From an uncultured Bacillota bacterium (lineage in GTDB: Bacteria; Bacillota; Clostridia; Christensenellales; UBA1242): a stretch of 49,086 nt of DNA. The stretch covers positions 1 to 49,086 of the forward strand of contig CAMRTM010000007.1 of assembly GCA_947053645.1 (NCBI GenBank). Reading direction: 5' to 3'. Numbering within the stretch: the stretch's first letter is position 1; every line of letters starts with the position of its first letter. Shown one piece after another: positions 34,729 through 43,846 of this stretch. Made by a program: the position numbers and the translations under genes. The notes under the pieces were generated by a model. That model did not search any database. It was not told the origin of the DNA and saw nothing but the letters and a program-made list of their open reading frames with translations.

Positions 34729-34756
34729 TTGACAATTCCCCCCCCCGCTTTATAAT
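34729..34756 (+). promoter_or_regulatory. SigA-type promoter with 9-bp poly-C spacer tract
   Basis: TTGACA (34729-34734), 16 bp containing nine C (34738-34746), TATAAT (34751-34756). Third promoter of this design; the only one on the plus strand. Confidence 0.8.
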
Positions 34757-34775
34757 AGGGTAGGAGGTTAAAATA

Positions 34776-35711
34776 ATGAAAAAAGCACTAAAGTTTTTTG
34801 TTTTGCCAATGCTGATGATATGTAGTTTGTTCACACTTGTTGCTTGTGGAGGAAACACAACTCCAGATGGAATTTCACTACATTCAGAATTCAAAACAGA
34901 GTATTACTTAGGAGAAACGCTAGACACGGCTGGCGGAATACTTGATTATACAAAGGATGGACAGACAACACATGTGGCTATAACTCCACTTATGGTTTCC
35001 AGTTTTTCAACAGAAACCGTTGGGACAAGAGAAATGGTTGTGACATATACTGATGTAACAATCGAAAAGACTTATACTTTGCTAGTAAGTTATACAGTGA
35101 CTGAAGATCCTAACAAGCTTGTAGATGGGATTGTAATTCGCACAGCGTTCAAAACAGATTATTATATAGGAGAAAGTCTTGATATAACAGGGGGAATGCT
35201 TAATTACACAAAGGAAGGGGTAACAACTCCTGTGGCAATAGAAGAAAGCATGATTTCTGGTTTTGCAACTGATGTAACAGGCGCACGAGAAATGGTGATA
35301 AGTTATGGAGATTATACCATTACAGTTTCTTATTCAGTAAGGGATACTATTTTTGAATTAAATACAGCATATCGCTCTACTGATCTTGTTTCAAATACAG
35401 GCAATGATGGCCAAAGTGAAAACTATTTGTATGTTTGGTTTGTAGGTGATAACACAATGGCAATGCAGTGGTCAGTTGAAGTTCCAGAAGCAATAGGACA
35501 AGGCTCAATTGCAGTAGAGAACAGGAGATCTTATACTTCCAAGATAGTGGATGGAAGGCTAGTGGTAGAAACCGAGGCTCAATATGGTGGCAAATATGTC
35601 ATCACTAAAATTACAAGTGACGGTTTTGAACTTGCAATGGTTATGGTTAATCCTGATACTCAAGAGGTTGGAGAGACCTTTGCTACTTACACAATGGTTA
35701 AAATAAAATAA
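34776..35711 (+). CDS. Lipoprotein with two bacterial Ig-like (Big_3-type) repeats
   Basis: 311 residues, TAGGAGG upstream. Lipobox LVACGG near residue 25. Two ~85-residue repeats follow, each beginning SEFKTEYYLGETLDTAGGIL or AFKTDYYIGESLDITGGML and ending in a VTYTD/ISYGDYTITVSY strand, as in Big_3 domains. The C-terminal ~100 residues are a separate beta-rich domain. It is probably on the outer face of the membrane. Inserted between spoVAC and spoVAD with its own variable-spacer promoter and terminator. Confidence 0.8.
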   Translation: MKKALKFFVLPMLMICSLFTLVACGGNTTPDGISLHSEFKTEYYLGETLDTAGGILDYTKDGQTTHVAITPLMVSSFSTETVGTREMVVTYTDVTIEKTYTLLVSYTVTEDPNKLVDGIVIRTAFKTDYYIGESLDITGGMLNYTKEGVTTPVAIEESMISGFATDVTGAREMVISYGDYTITVSYSVRDTIFELNTAYRSTDLVSNTGNDGQSENYLYVWFVGDNTMAMQWSVEVPEAIGQGSIAVENRRSYTSKIVDGRLVVETEAQYGGKYVITKITSDGFELAMVMVNPDTQEVGETFATYTMVKIK

Positions 35712-35731
35712 ATTCTCATTGTTAAATCAAT

Positions 35732-35759
35732 AAGCACGAGCGTAAGTTCGTGCTTTTTT
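35732..35759 (+). terminator. Terminator of the inserted lipoprotein gene
   Basis: AAGCACGA/TTCGTGCTT hairpin plus T-run, only ~50 bp before spoVAD. Confidence 0.8.
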
Positions 35760-35807
35760 ATGTTTAAAACCTTTCCAACTTGTCAAAAATCTCATAGAGG
35801 TAAAAGC

Positions 35808-36812
35808 ATGGCGAAAAATCAAACTGTGAAATTTAAAAACAAGCCTGTCATCATCGGCAGTTACTCTATTGTCGGGCCTAAAGAAGGTCAGGGCAATTTT
35901 GGACAGTATTTTGACTATGTAATGAAAAGTGATAGTTTTGGAGAAAAAACCTATGAAAAGGCCGAGCGTAAAATGATTCAGAACGCAATCATAGGTGCAA
36001 TTGAAAAGGCAAAAATAAAACCTACGGATGTAGATATATTGCTGGCAGGAGATCTTTTAAATCAAATAATAAGTTCTTCATATGCGGCACGAGATTTTAA
36101 TTTTTCTTATCTCGGGCTTTTTGGTGCTTGCTCTACTATGGCAGAGAGTTTGGCGGTTGGTGCGTCGCTTGTTGATGGAAAACTTTTCGATCATGTTGTC
36201 TGTTCCACCGCTTCACACTTTTCTACAGCGGAAAGACAGTTTAGATTTCCACTTGAACTTGGTAATCAGCGTCCTCCTACAGCGCAATGGACGGTGACGG
36301 GGGCAGGGGCATGTGTACTTGCTCCAAAAGGTCATGGGCCAAGAATAACGATGGCGACTTTTGGTCGGGTTGTAGATTATGGCATAAACGATGTAAATGA
36401 TATGGGGGCAGCAATGGCACCTGCGGCAATGGACACGCTTCTATGTCATTTTCGTGATTCAAACACCACTCCAGACGATTATGACCTTATCGTGACTGGC
36501 GATTTAGGTAAACTTGGCAGTGAAATACTTATAGATCTTATGGAAGATCAAGGGATTAAACTAGGGTTAAATTATAATGATTGTGGTCAAATGTATTACA
36601 CGCGTGAACAAGCCACTCTATCAGGTGGCAGTGGCTGTGGTTGCAGTGCGACCGTGCTTAATTCCTTTATCATGAAAAAATTAAGGGATGGAAGTTATAA
36701 AAAAGTCTTATTTGCACCAACAGGGGCGCTTTTGTCGACAACTGCAACCCAGCAGGGAGATACAATCCCGGGGGTTTGTCATGCAATAGTAATAGAGAGT
36801 GGGGAGGGATAA
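35808..36812 (+). CDS. spoVAD: Stage V sporulation protein SpoVAD
   Basis: 334 residues from ATG 35808 (AGAGG upstream). Thiolase-like fold: ISSSYAARDFNFSYLGLFGA, CSTASHFSTAERQFRFPLEL, GNQRPPTAQWTVTGAGA, LSGGSGCGCSAT. It binds dipicolinic acid during its uptake into the forespore. No convincing promoter is visible in the ~50 bp after the upstream terminator, so expression may rely on readthrough or an unrecognised sporulation promoter. Confidence 0.96.
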   Translation: MAKNQTVKFKNKPVIIGSYSIVGPKEGQGNFGQYFDYVMKSDSFGEKTYEKAERKMIQNAIIGAIEKAKIKPTDVDILLAGDLLNQIISSSYAARDFNFSYLGLFGACSTMAESLAVGASLVDGKLFDHVVCSTASHFSTAERQFRFPLELGNQRPPTAQWTVTGAGACVLAPKGHGPRITMATFGRVVDYGINDVNDMGAAMAPAAMDTLLCHFRDSNTTPDDYDLIVTGDLGKLGSEILIDLMEDQGIKLGLNYNDCGQMYYTREQATLSGGSGCGCSATVLNSFIMKKLRDGSYKKVLFAPTGALLSTTATQQGDTIPGVCHAIVIESGEG

Positions 36813-36814
36813 AT

Positions 36815-37171
36815 ATGTATTATCTTTGGGTATTTTTGATAGGCGGAGCCATTTGTGCGATAGGTGAACTTTTAATTATTAAGACAAATATAACTTCGGC
36901 AAGAATACTTGTTACTTTTGTGCTTGTCGGTGTGCTGCTTGAAGCCTTTGGCATCTTTGATCCTATAGCGGAGTTTGCACGGGCGGGGGTAAATGTGCCG
37001 ATAGTTGGCTTTGGTGCTTCGCTTGCTAAAGGTGCGATAGGTGCAGTTAAATCGCGTGGGCTTATCGGTGCCTTTACAGGTGGACTTGAAGCAACTGCGG
37101 CAGGTATCGCGGCGGCAGTAGGGTTTGCCTTCCTGTTTGGTCTTATCTTCCATTCTAGAACAAAAAAGTAG
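36815..37171 (+). CDS. spoVAE: Stage V sporulation protein SpoVAE (SpoVAEb)
   Basis: 118 residues, GGGAGGG upstream, 2 bp after spoVAD. Hydrophobic, about four membrane segments; GGAICAIGELLI, FGIFDPIAEFARAGVNVPIV, GFGASLAKGAIGAVKSRGLI are typical. Component of the DPA channel. The set here is C-D-E only, common in Clostridia. Confidence 0.95.
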   Translation: MYYLWVFLIGGAICAIGELLIIKTNITSARILVTFVLVGVLLEAFGIFDPIAEFARAGVNVPIVGFGASLAKGAIGAVKSRGLIGAFTGGLEATAAGIAAAVGFAFLFGLIFHSRTKK

Positions 37172-37210
37172 GTTGTATGTGTAGACAACCTACTACATAT
37201 TGTGGTATGC
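37168..37210. repeat. 3'-end element after spoVAE
   Basis: Overlaps the stop codon. Perfect hairpin GTAGGTTGT/ACAACCTAC, then TACTACATATTGTGGTATGC, the core shared with the sigF copy. No T-run. Confidence 0.55.
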
Positions 37211-37262
37211 AAATAAAAAATAGTTGTCAATAATCAAAGGCAAGACATATATATTATTATAT

Positions 37263-37922
37263 ATGAGGGCGTATAGTTATAAGAAAAAACGCAAAAAATT
37301 GTCTTCACGCAGTAAGGCAAGAATTTTTTTATGTGTAGTTCTTGCGATTGTAATTTTGTTTATAGTTTATTATTTTTGTGTAGTATCGCCGATAGTGGTT
37401 TCGCTAAGTCAAGAGAAGGTAAGGTCGCTTTCTACAAGCGTTATAAGCGAGTCAGTGGAGGATGTCTTAGCCACGAGTAATGTATCATATAGTGATCTAG
37501 TTAATGTAGAATATAACGATAAGCGTGAAATAACTTTAATTAGCACAAATTCTATAGAAATAAACAATCTAGTTCGGAGAATCACATATCAAGTTCAAGT
37601 CAAGATTGACGCTATTGGAAATCAAGGCGTGGAAATTGCCCTTGGTACTTTTACAGGTATACCATTTTTGTATGGGTTGGGGCCGGCAGTGTCTGTAAAA
37701 CTTGTGCCGATAGGTACGGTAAATACCAAGTTTGACTCTTCTTTTACTTCTGCGGGATTAAATCAAACCCTTCATAGATTATATTTTACGGTAAATGTCA
37801 ATGTAGGAGTTGTGCTTCCAAGTATGACTAAAAATTTTTTAACCTCGCTTGAAGTAGAACTTTGTGAAAGTGTAATTGTAGGAAAGGTGCCAGAAGTATA
37901 TTTGCAAGGTGGAGTAATTTAA
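37263..37922 (+). CDS. yunB: Sporulation protein YunB
   Basis: 219 residues from ATG 37263 (MRAYSYKKKRKK). Basic N terminus, one membrane helix (~25-45), then an extracytoplasmic domain with GTFTGIPFLYGLGPAVSVKL, characteristic of YunB. Made in the mother cell under SigE in Bacillus; required for normal spores. No Shine-Dalgarno is visible; a CATATATA box at 37246-37253 lies about 10 nt upstream of the ATG. Confidence 0.92.
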   Translation: MRAYSYKKKRKKLSSRSKARIFLCVVLAIVILFIVYYFCVVSPIVVSLSQEKVRSLSTSVISESVEDVLATSNVSYSDLVNVEYNDKREITLISTNSIEINNLVRRITYQVQVKIDAIGNQGVEIALGTFTGIPFLYGLGPAVSVKLVPIGTVNTKFDSSFTSAGLNQTLHRLYFTVNVNVGVVLPSMTKNFLTSLEVELCESVIVGKVPEVYLQGGVI

Positions 37923-37925
37923 AAA

Positions 37926-37948
37926 AAAAGAGCAAGCGCTCTTTTTTT
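37926..37948. terminator. Bidirectional terminator
   Basis: AAAAGAGC-AAGC-GCTCTTTT with A- and T-runs, between yunB and the convergent small gene. Confidence 0.8.
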
Positions 37949-38225
37949 ATTCATTTTCATTATCTATTAATTCTGTGTAATCCATGGCTTCATCTGCCGT
38001 CAGTGAAAGAAGGTATGATTTTCCTTCTTGCTGGCGGGTTTGTTGCAGTTTGATACAATCATCTTGACTTAATAAGCGTAATGTGCAAAACTTGAAATTC
38101 CCTTTTTTCATAAAACTATTTTTGATTTTCTCTCTTAGTTTGTTGTCATCTATAAAATTTAAAAAGAATTCTAAATTAGGTTCTTTATAATAATCTTGAT
38201 AGAATTGTAATAAATATTGTTTCAT
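37947..38225 (-). CDS. Small hypothetical protein, orphan gene
   Basis: 92 residues from ATG 38225 (AAGGAGAG upstream); an upstream in-frame ATG at 38270 is rejected because it lies in the promoter. Soluble, helical N terminus (MKQYLLQFYQDYYKEPNLEF), acidic C terminus. No family recognised. Same promoter-gene-terminator cassette as the other orphans. Confidence 0.65.
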   Translation of the reverse strand: MKQYLLQFYQDYYKEPNLEFFLNFIDDNKLREKIKNSFMKKGNFKFCTLRLLSQDDCIKLQQTRQQEGKSYLLSLTADEAMDYTELIDNENE

Positions 38226-38241
38226 TTTTCTCTCCTTGGGA

Positions 38242-38270
38242 ATTATATACAAGAAAAACAAGATTGTCAA
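38242..38270 (-). promoter_or_regulatory. Consensus SigA promoter
   Basis: Minus strand TTGACA (38265-38270), 17 bp, TATAAT (38242-38247). Confidence 0.8.
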
Positions 38271-38409
38271 GGGGCAATATAGGTTATTATTCGATATAGA
38301 TATGAAAAAATGACTAAAGTATGAAAAATTTTAAAATAAAAAAAGGAAATTTAAATTTATGATTGTATAAATAGATTGTATAGACATATAAATTTGGAGA
38401 ATAAAGGTA

Positions 38410-40185
38410 TTGCAAAATAAAGGATTTCCTATTGATTTCTTGTATCAATTAAAACAAAAATGTGATATTGTAGCCATAGTATCTAGATATGTTAAATTAG
38501 ATAGGAAAGGCTCAAGATATTGGGGGTGTTGTCCATTTCATAATGAAAAGACACCATCTTTTTCTGTCATGCAAGATGAAGGTGTTTATCACTGCTTTGG
38601 CTGTAAGGAACATGGGGATGTAATTTCTTTTGTACAAAAAATGGAATCTTGTGAATTTATGGATGCAGTAAAACTTTTGGCACAAGAGGCTCATATGGAG
38701 ATGCCAGAGTTTAAAACCGATGATGATACCCATAAAAGGGCAGAAAAAAGGGAAAGGCTTCTTAAACTCTTAGAAGAGACATGGAAACATTATCATGAAA
38801 ATATCTATTTAAAGGAAGCAAAGCCTGCACAAGATTATATAAAAAGCAGAAATTTTACAAGGCACGAACTTGATGATTTTAAATTAGGGTATAGTTTAAA
38901 TTGGACTGAGATGGTTGAACATTTAAAATCTAAAGGCTTTACATATGAAGATATGGTGGATGCTGGTGTAGCACAAAGCAAAAACGGTAGATATTACGAT
39001 GTCATGGCAGAAAGGCTTGTATTTCCAATATTCAACTCATTTAATGATTGTGTAGGTTTTAGTGCTAGAGTGCTTGATAAGAATTCAGATTTTGCAAAAT
39101 ACAAAAATACAGCAGAAACCATGGTCTTTCATAAGAGTAAGGTTGTGTTTGGAATTAACCTTTTAAAAGCACTTAAGCAATCTGGTAAATTAGATAAAGT
39201 TATAATTGTTGAAGGCCAGATAGATGTTATTGCAATGCACAGGGCAGGATTTAAAAATACTGTCGCCTGTATGGGGTCGGCTTTGACGCTCGATAATGCT
39301 CAAGCCCTTAAGCGTATCTCAAGAAATATAGTATTGTGCTTTGACGGAGATGGAGCGGGACAGAAAGCAACTCTACATAGTTTAGATGTACTTGATAAAG
39401 ATGAATTTAATATTCGTGTAGTCGCACTTCCTGACAAAATGGATCCTGATGAGGTGCTAAAAAATAAGGGGAGAGATTTCCTTGCGGCACTTATTGAAGG
39501 GGCGATGCCTGTCATGGATTATTTAATCGAAGTTGAAAAGAAAAATTTCAATCTTTCAAAGGCGGAAGAGAGAGGAGGCTTTGCAAAAGCAGTGCTTGCT
39601 CATCTGAAAAAAATGGTGGACAGCCCATCCTTGCAGGAGCCTTACCTTGAAAAATTGCGTGATTTAACTTCAATTCCAATAGATGTATTAAGACGCGATC
39701 TTCAGGGTGGACAAAAAGAGGGAAAGCCTATAAAAAAAGAGGAAGAAAAGGTTTTAATATCGCGGGAAAATGGCAACAATCGGGCAGTGAAGTTTGTGCT
39801 TAGTTCGCTGATTCATAATAAGCCATATGTGAAAGAGAATATTGATTATGTAAAACTCATGCCAAGATATAAGGAAGTAATTGAAAAGGCAAAAGAGGGG
39901 ACTAGGGTGTCTTCGTATTATGATCTATTTGATGTTGGCGATATGCCATTGCTAGAAGATTGTTTAGTTTTTAATTTTGAAGAGTATGGCGAGAGTGCTG
40001 AGAGGTATTTTGAAGAATGTTTGTGGACGCTTGCGGATCAAATTTTAAAGGAGAAGCAGCAGGCAGTACATGAGCAGTTTAAGGCAAGCACCTCGCTTGA
40101 AGAGAGACAAAAACTAATGCTTGAATTAAATAAGATATTGAAAGAGTTACGGGAAAAAAGTTTGGAGGAATTTTATGTTAGATAA
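38410..40185 (+). CDS. dnaG: DNA primase DnaG
   Basis: 591 residues from a TTG start at 38410 with GGAG upstream. CHC2-type zinc finger: C41, H44, C62, C65 ([24 protein letters not shown]). TOPRIM core with catalytic Glu268 in [14 protein letters not shown] (usually EGYMDV) and FDGDGAG (311-317). C-terminal helicase-interaction domain present. Synthesises RNA primers for replication. It overlaps sigA by 11 bp, the classic macromolecular-synthesis operon arrangement. Confidence 0.96.
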   Translation: MQNKGFPIDFLYQLKQKCDIVAIVSRYVKLDRKGSRYWGCCPFHNEKTPSFSVMQDEGVYHCFGCKEHGDVISFVQKMESCEFMDAVKLLAQEAHMEMPEFKTDDDTHKRAEKRERLLKLLEETWKHYHENIYLKEAKPAQDYIKSRNFTRHELDDFKLGYSLNWTEMVEHLKSKGFTYEDMVDAGVAQSKNGRYYDVMAERLVFPIFNSFNDCVGFSARVLDKNSDFAKYKNTAETMVFHKSKVVFGINLLKALKQSGKLDKVIIVEGQIDVIAMHRAGFKNTVACMGSALTLDNAQALKRISRNIVLCFDGDGAGQKATLHSLDVLDKDEFNIRVVALPDKMDPDEVLKNKGRDFLAALIEGAMPVMDYLIEVEKKNFNLSKAEERGGFAKAVLAHLKKMVDSPSLQEPYLEKLRDLTSIPIDVLRRDLQGGQKEGKPIKKEEEKVLISRENGNNRAVKFVLSSLIHNKPYVKENIDYVKLMPRYKEVIEKAKEGTRVSSYYDLFDVGDMPLLEDCLVFNFEEYGESAERYFEECLWTLADQILKEKQQAVHEQFKASTSLEERQKLMLELNKILKELREKSLEEFYVR

Positions 40186-41233
40186 CAAGATTGAACTTGA
40201 AATGAAAAAACTAGCCGATGTGGCACAGAAAAAAGGTTCAATAAACGAAGAAGATGTATATTTTAGACTTTTGAAATATGAGGTTTCAGCAGAAGATATA
40301 CAGAAGTTTTTGAAAAAACTTGAAGCAAGGGGAATTAAAATAATAAAGCCTACTGTGCCAGCGGATGGTTCAGATATTGGTGAGGTTATAGAAGGTTTTT
40401 CCAGTGTTGACGATCCAGTTAAGATGTATTTAAAGGATATTGGCAAGGTGCCACTTCTTTCACCAGAGGAAGAGATTGAACTTGCGAAAAGGATACTTGA
40501 AGGGGATGAAGAGGCAAAGGCAAGATTATGTCAAGCAAACTTAAGACTGGTTGTCAGTATAGCAAAACGCTGGGCGTCAACAAATTCACTTTCCTTTCTT
40601 GACTTGATACAAGAGGGGAATATGGGTCTATTGAAGGCTGTTGAAAAGTTTGATTACACAAAGGGTTTTAGATTTTCGACATATGCTACATGGTGGATAA
40701 AGCAAGCAATCACAAGGGCGATAGCCGATCAGTCAAGGACGATAAGACTTCCAGTGCATATGGTGGAAACAATAAATAGATATAGCCGCACTGTAAGACA
40801 ACTCACTCAAAAACTTTCTCGTGATCCAACCTTAGAGGAAATCGCACAGGCAATGGGCATTTCTGAAGCGAAAATTGTGGAGATACAAAAAAGTGCTCAA
40901 GACCCAGTTTCACTTGAAACGCCAGTGGGTGAGGAAGAAGATAGCAAGATGGCAGACTTTATTGAAGATGAATCAGCAAAATCTCCAATGGATGTTGCGT
41001 CACAGAATCTTTTACGCGAACAACTTCTTGCAGTGATTGATACCCTTACGCCTCGTGAACAACAGGTAATCCGTGAGCGTTATGGACTTATGGACGGGAA
41101 GGCAAAGACGCTTGAAGAAGTGGGTAAGGAATTTAGTGTTACAAGAGAGCGTATCAGACAAATCGAAGCAAAAGCATTAAGGAAACTAAAACATCCAAAT
41201 AGAAGTAAAAGACTTATTGACTTCGTTGATTAA
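40175..41233 (+). CDS. sigA: RNA polymerase primary sigma factor SigA (RpoD)
   Basis: 352 residues; GGAGG lies within the end of dnaG. Short region 1.1; region 1.2 [18 protein letters not shown]; region 2 [40 protein letters not shown]; region 3; region 4 [18 protein letters not shown] and [20 protein letters not shown]. Odd: the usual KRYVGRGMxFLDLI before region 2.2 reads [15 protein letters not shown] (131-145), one residue longer. Confidence 0.96.
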   Translation: MLDNKIELEMKKLADVAQKKGSINEEDVYFRLLKYEVSAEDIQKFLKKLEARGIKIIKPTVPADGSDIGEVIEGFSSVDDPVKMYLKDIGKVPLLSPEEEIELAKRILEGDEEAKARLCQANLRLVVSIAKRWASTNSLSFLDLIQEGNMGLLKAVEKFDYTKGFRFSTYATWWIKQAITRAIADQSRTIRLPVHMVETINRYSRTVRQLTQKLSRDPTLEEIAQAMGISEAKIVEIQKSAQDPVSLETPVGEEEDSKMADFIEDESAKSPMDVASQNLLREQLLAVIDTLTPREQQVIRERYGLMDGKAKTLEEVGKEFSVTRERIRQIEAKALRKLKHPNRSKRLIDFVD

Positions 41234-41246
41234 TTAGGAGGAAAAA

Positions 41247-41948
41247 ATGGATATAACAAAAATATTAGATTATCAAAAATTGGATTCACAACTATATAGA
41301 ATAGAAAAGCAACTTCGTGAAAATCCAAATAAGAAGATGGCCAATGAGATGTCGACTAATGCTAAAAATGCGCAAGCAAAATCGGTTCAACTTGAAGGGA
41401 AGGCGGGGGAACTTTTAAAGGAAGTAGATACGGTAAAGAAACAACTTTCTTTGCAAACTGAGAAATTAAATCAAATCATGGCAAAAGATGTAGAGTCGCT
41501 TAGTAAGGAAGAAATAGAAAGTATGTTATCGCTTAAAGATAAACTCATTCAAAATCTAAATATACTTGATAAAAATCTTACCAAACTTGCAGAAAGTGTG
41601 AACGGTGTACTTGCTGACTTTAATAAAACTATAAAGATATATAATGTGGCAAAGGAAAAATTTGTTCAAAGTAAAGCGGCTTATGATCAAGATGTTGAAG
41701 CGGTAAAGCCAGAGCGAGCAAATCTTGAAAAACAATTGCTAGCACTTGAAAAAGGTATAGATACATCACTTATGGAGAAATATAAAAAGAGAAGAGGAGA
41801 TAATCTCTTTCCAGTATTAGTTCCTCTTAATGATAGGAGTTGTGGTGGATGTCATGTAGAACTTCCATTTGCACAAATTTCAAAACTTGAAAGTGAAGGA
41901 ATACTTTCCTGTGAGCATTGTAGAAGAATAATTTATTATAAGAAATAA
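41247..41948 (+). CDS. Coiled-coil protein with C4 zinc ribbon (zf-RING_7 family)
   Basis: 233 residues, AGGAGG upstream, 13 bp after sigA. Long antiparallel coiled coil (~30-185), then a C4-type ribbon CGGCHVELP...CEHCRRIIYY. The family is widespread next to sigA in Firmicutes and is proposed to bind nucleic acid; its function is unproven. Confidence 0.88.
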   Translation: MDITKILDYQKLDSQLYRIEKQLRENPNKKMANEMSTNAKNAQAKSVQLEGKAGELLKEVDTVKKQLSLQTEKLNQIMAKDVESLSKEEIESMLSLKDKLIQNLNILDKNLTKLAESVNGVLADFNKTIKIYNVAKEKFVQSKAAYDQDVEAVKPERANLEKQLLALEKGIDTSLMEKYKKRRGDNLFPVLVPLNDRSCGGCHVELPFAQISKLESEGILSCEHCRRIIYYKK

Positions 41949-41968
41949 TTTATTTGTAACAAGCGAGT

Positions 41969-42003
41969 AAAACAAGGCGCCTTAGTCACCTTGTTTTATT
42001 TTT
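41969..42003 (+). terminator. Terminator of the dnaG-sigA operon
   Basis: AAAACAAGG/CCTTGTTTT stem with an 11-nt loop followed by ATTTTT. Confidence 0.75.
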
Positions 42004-42007
42004 CCAT

Positions 42008-42180
42008 TTGTGTCATCCCGACCAAGTCCATTCTGTCATCCCGACCGCAGCGGAGGGATCTAGCGAAGCGTAAAAAAGTGCCTAAGGCACTGTCATTTCA
42101 ACGGAAGCCCATTTCCCCATGTCATTTCGACCGTAGCGGAAAAACCACCTTGTCATTTCGACCGCAGTGGAGAAATCTAT
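42008..42180. repeat. REP-like repeat array (locus 6)
   Basis: The 380-bp gap after the sigA operon holds this array: ATCCCGACC...GAGGGATCT copies (42008-42061) and ATTTCGACC...GGAGAAATCT copies (42119-42180), with a GTGCCTAAGGCAC hairpin between them. A short ORF here is repeat translation. Confidence 0.85.
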
Positions 42181-42210
42181 AAAACAATAAAAAAGCGGCT
42201 AAGACACAAG

Positions 42211-42233
42211 AAGCGGCTAAGCCGCTTTTTTAT
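42211..42233. terminator. Terminator-like hairpin
   Basis: AAGCGGC-TAA-GCCGCTT plus T-run; a half copy (AAAAAAGCGGCTAAG) precedes it. Confidence 0.65.
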
Positions 42234-42329
42234 TGCCTCCAATTTTCTTTCTGTAGCAAAGTGTATATTTTTTACTGCCTTTGCAGGCTTTAGCCGAAAC
42301 AGCATGAAAAAATATATACGAGCTACCTT

Positions 42330-43469
42330 TTAATTCATTTTATTTTTTCTCAAAAATGTCTTAATAGCAATAATAAGTTTCTGTATTTCTGAAAAGTTGT
42401 TAAAGTAAGAGATTGAAACGCGAACGACACCTTGCTCTAGCGTACCTAATGCCTTGTGTTTTAAGGGTGCACACTGATATCCAGCGCGGACGCAAATATT
42501 CCATTTCTCATCAAGATAGTTTGCGACCTCGTTTGAATGTACATTTGGGACATTAAAGGCAAGCACGCCATGTGAGTTTTCGGGTTGTGTGTATGAGATG
42601 ACTGGCAGTTTAGATAATTCGTAATTAAGGTAGGTTGTCAGGTCGTCTAGCCTGTTTTTTATTTCTCGAAAGTTTGCCTGAGTAAAATCAATTCCTGCAC
42701 TTAGCCCCATAATAAGAGGGGTGGATAGAGTACCGCTTTCAAATCTTTCTGGGCTTGCCTCGGGCATAATGAGTTCTAAAGAATTTGTACCAGTGCCACC
42801 AAACTTAATAGGCTCTAAAGAAATATTGTTTTTAAGTAATCCACCAATGCTTTGTGGTGCATAAAAACCTTTGTGTCCTGCGAAAGCCAAAAGATTTATA
42901 TTGCTTTTATTCATGTCAATATCTTCATGCCCGCAACTTTGTGCACCGTCAACCATGAAAAGTAAATTTTTTTCTTTGCATAATAGGCCTATACCATGAA
43001 TATCTGCCTTGTCACCATTGACATTAGATATATGGTTGCAAATCACAAGATAGGTATTTTCTTGAATTAAAGGTTCGATATCGCATGCTCGAAGTCCAAT
43101 TCTGTCACTTTGCTTTGCAATAGAATAGTCAATCAGCCCAAGAGATTTTAAATGCTCAAGTGGGCGTAACACCGAATTATGCTCGTTTTCGGTGCAAATA
43201 ATATGACCGCCTTTTTTCACACTGCCTAAAATAGCAAGGTTTAAAGCTTCTGTGCAGTTTTGGGTAAAAATCACATCTTCACTTGAAGGGCAGTTGTATA
43301 ACTTAGAAAGTTTAATTCTTGTATTTTCCACTTCCATAGCGGCTTTAATACTTGCTTTGTGTCCACTTCGCCCGGGATTGGCACCATAGTGAAGAAGGCT
43401 TTCGTTCACGGCTTTTATAACCTCTTTCGGCTTAATAAGTGTGGAGGCTGAATTATCTAAATATATCAT
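42330..43469 (-). CDS. Cysteine desulfurase family protein (class V aminotransferase, TIGR01977-like)
   Basis: 379 residues, AAGGAA before the ATG at 43469. PLP enzyme: IYLDNSAST, NPGRSGHKAS, TQNCTEALNLAI, PLP lysine K200 in AFAGHKGFYAPQ, and the catalytic cysteine C333 in RAGYQCAPLKHKALGT. It removes sulfur (or selenium) from cysteine. Divergent neighbour is a DUF3343 protein, a proposed Se/S carrier, so the pair may act together. Confidence 0.92.
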   Translation of the reverse strand: MIYLDNSASTLIKPKEVIKAVNESLLHYGANPGRSGHKASIKAAMEVENTRIKLSKLYNCPSSEDVIFTQNCTEALNLAILGSVKKGGHIICTENEHNSVLRPLEHLKSLGLIDYSIAKQSDRIGLRACDIEPLIQENTYLVICNHISNVNGDKADIHGIGLLCKEKNLLFMVDGAQSCGHEDIDMNKSNINLLAFAGHKGFYAPQSIGGLLKNNISLEPIKFGGTGTNSLELIMPEASPERFESGTLSTPLIMGLSAGIDFTQANFREIKNRLDDLTTYLNYELSKLPVISYTQPENSHGVLAFNVPNVHSNEVANYLDEKWNICVRAGYQCAPLKHKALGTLEQGVVRVSISYFNNFSEIQKLIIAIKTFLRKNKMN

Positions 43470-43551
43470 CTTACAATTCCTTTTATCACATAATCTTACA
43501 TTAATAAATATAGTGCTAATGAGGGCAAATTGTGCAAAATAGGAGAAAGAT

Positions 43552-43809
43552 ATGTACTATTACCTTGCCGTTTTTCGCTCAAGAAGTGAAACACTGTATT
43601 TTGCAAATATGTTACGCTCTAGTGGGGTTATAGTGAGTATAATAAACACACCTAAAGAAGCGGGGCAGACCTGTGGAATATGTGTGAAGTTTATGCCAAA
43701 TAGTTTTGAAGTCGCAAAAGGTTTATTCTCACAGAAACCATTTCGTACATTTGCAGGCTTTTATTCCGTTCTTCTTAAAAATGGGGGAATGGAATTAACA
43801 AAGATATAA
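43552..43809 (+). CDS. DUF3343 protein (putative Se/S carrier-like)
   Basis: 85 residues, AGGAGA upstream. YYYLAVFRSRSETLYFANML at the N terminus, then GVIVSIINTPKEAGQTCGIC with the conserved TCGIC cysteines, followed by the AGFYSV segment. Family members are found beside cysteine desulfurases and SelD-linked genes, suggesting a sulfur or selenium relay. Confidence 0.85.
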   Translation: MYYYLAVFRSRSETLYFANMLRSSGVIVSIINTPKEAGQTCGICVKFMPNSFEVAKGLFSQKPFRTFAGFYSVLLKNGGMELTKI

Positions 43810-43812
43810 CCT

Positions 43813-43840
43813 GTATAAACTCGATAACTTTTCATATTAT
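43813..43840 (+). promoter_or_regulatory. Sporulation-type promoter before the transglycosylase
   Basis: GTATAAA (43813-43819), then CATATTAT (43833-43840), like SigE or SigG boxes. Transcription would start at about the ATG (43847), giving a leaderless message. Confidence 0.3.
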
Positions 43841-43846
43841 AAATAT

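Noticed and set aside
41991-42182. ORF with SSRPQRRDLAKR
   Set aside because: Translation of the REP array after the sigA operon.
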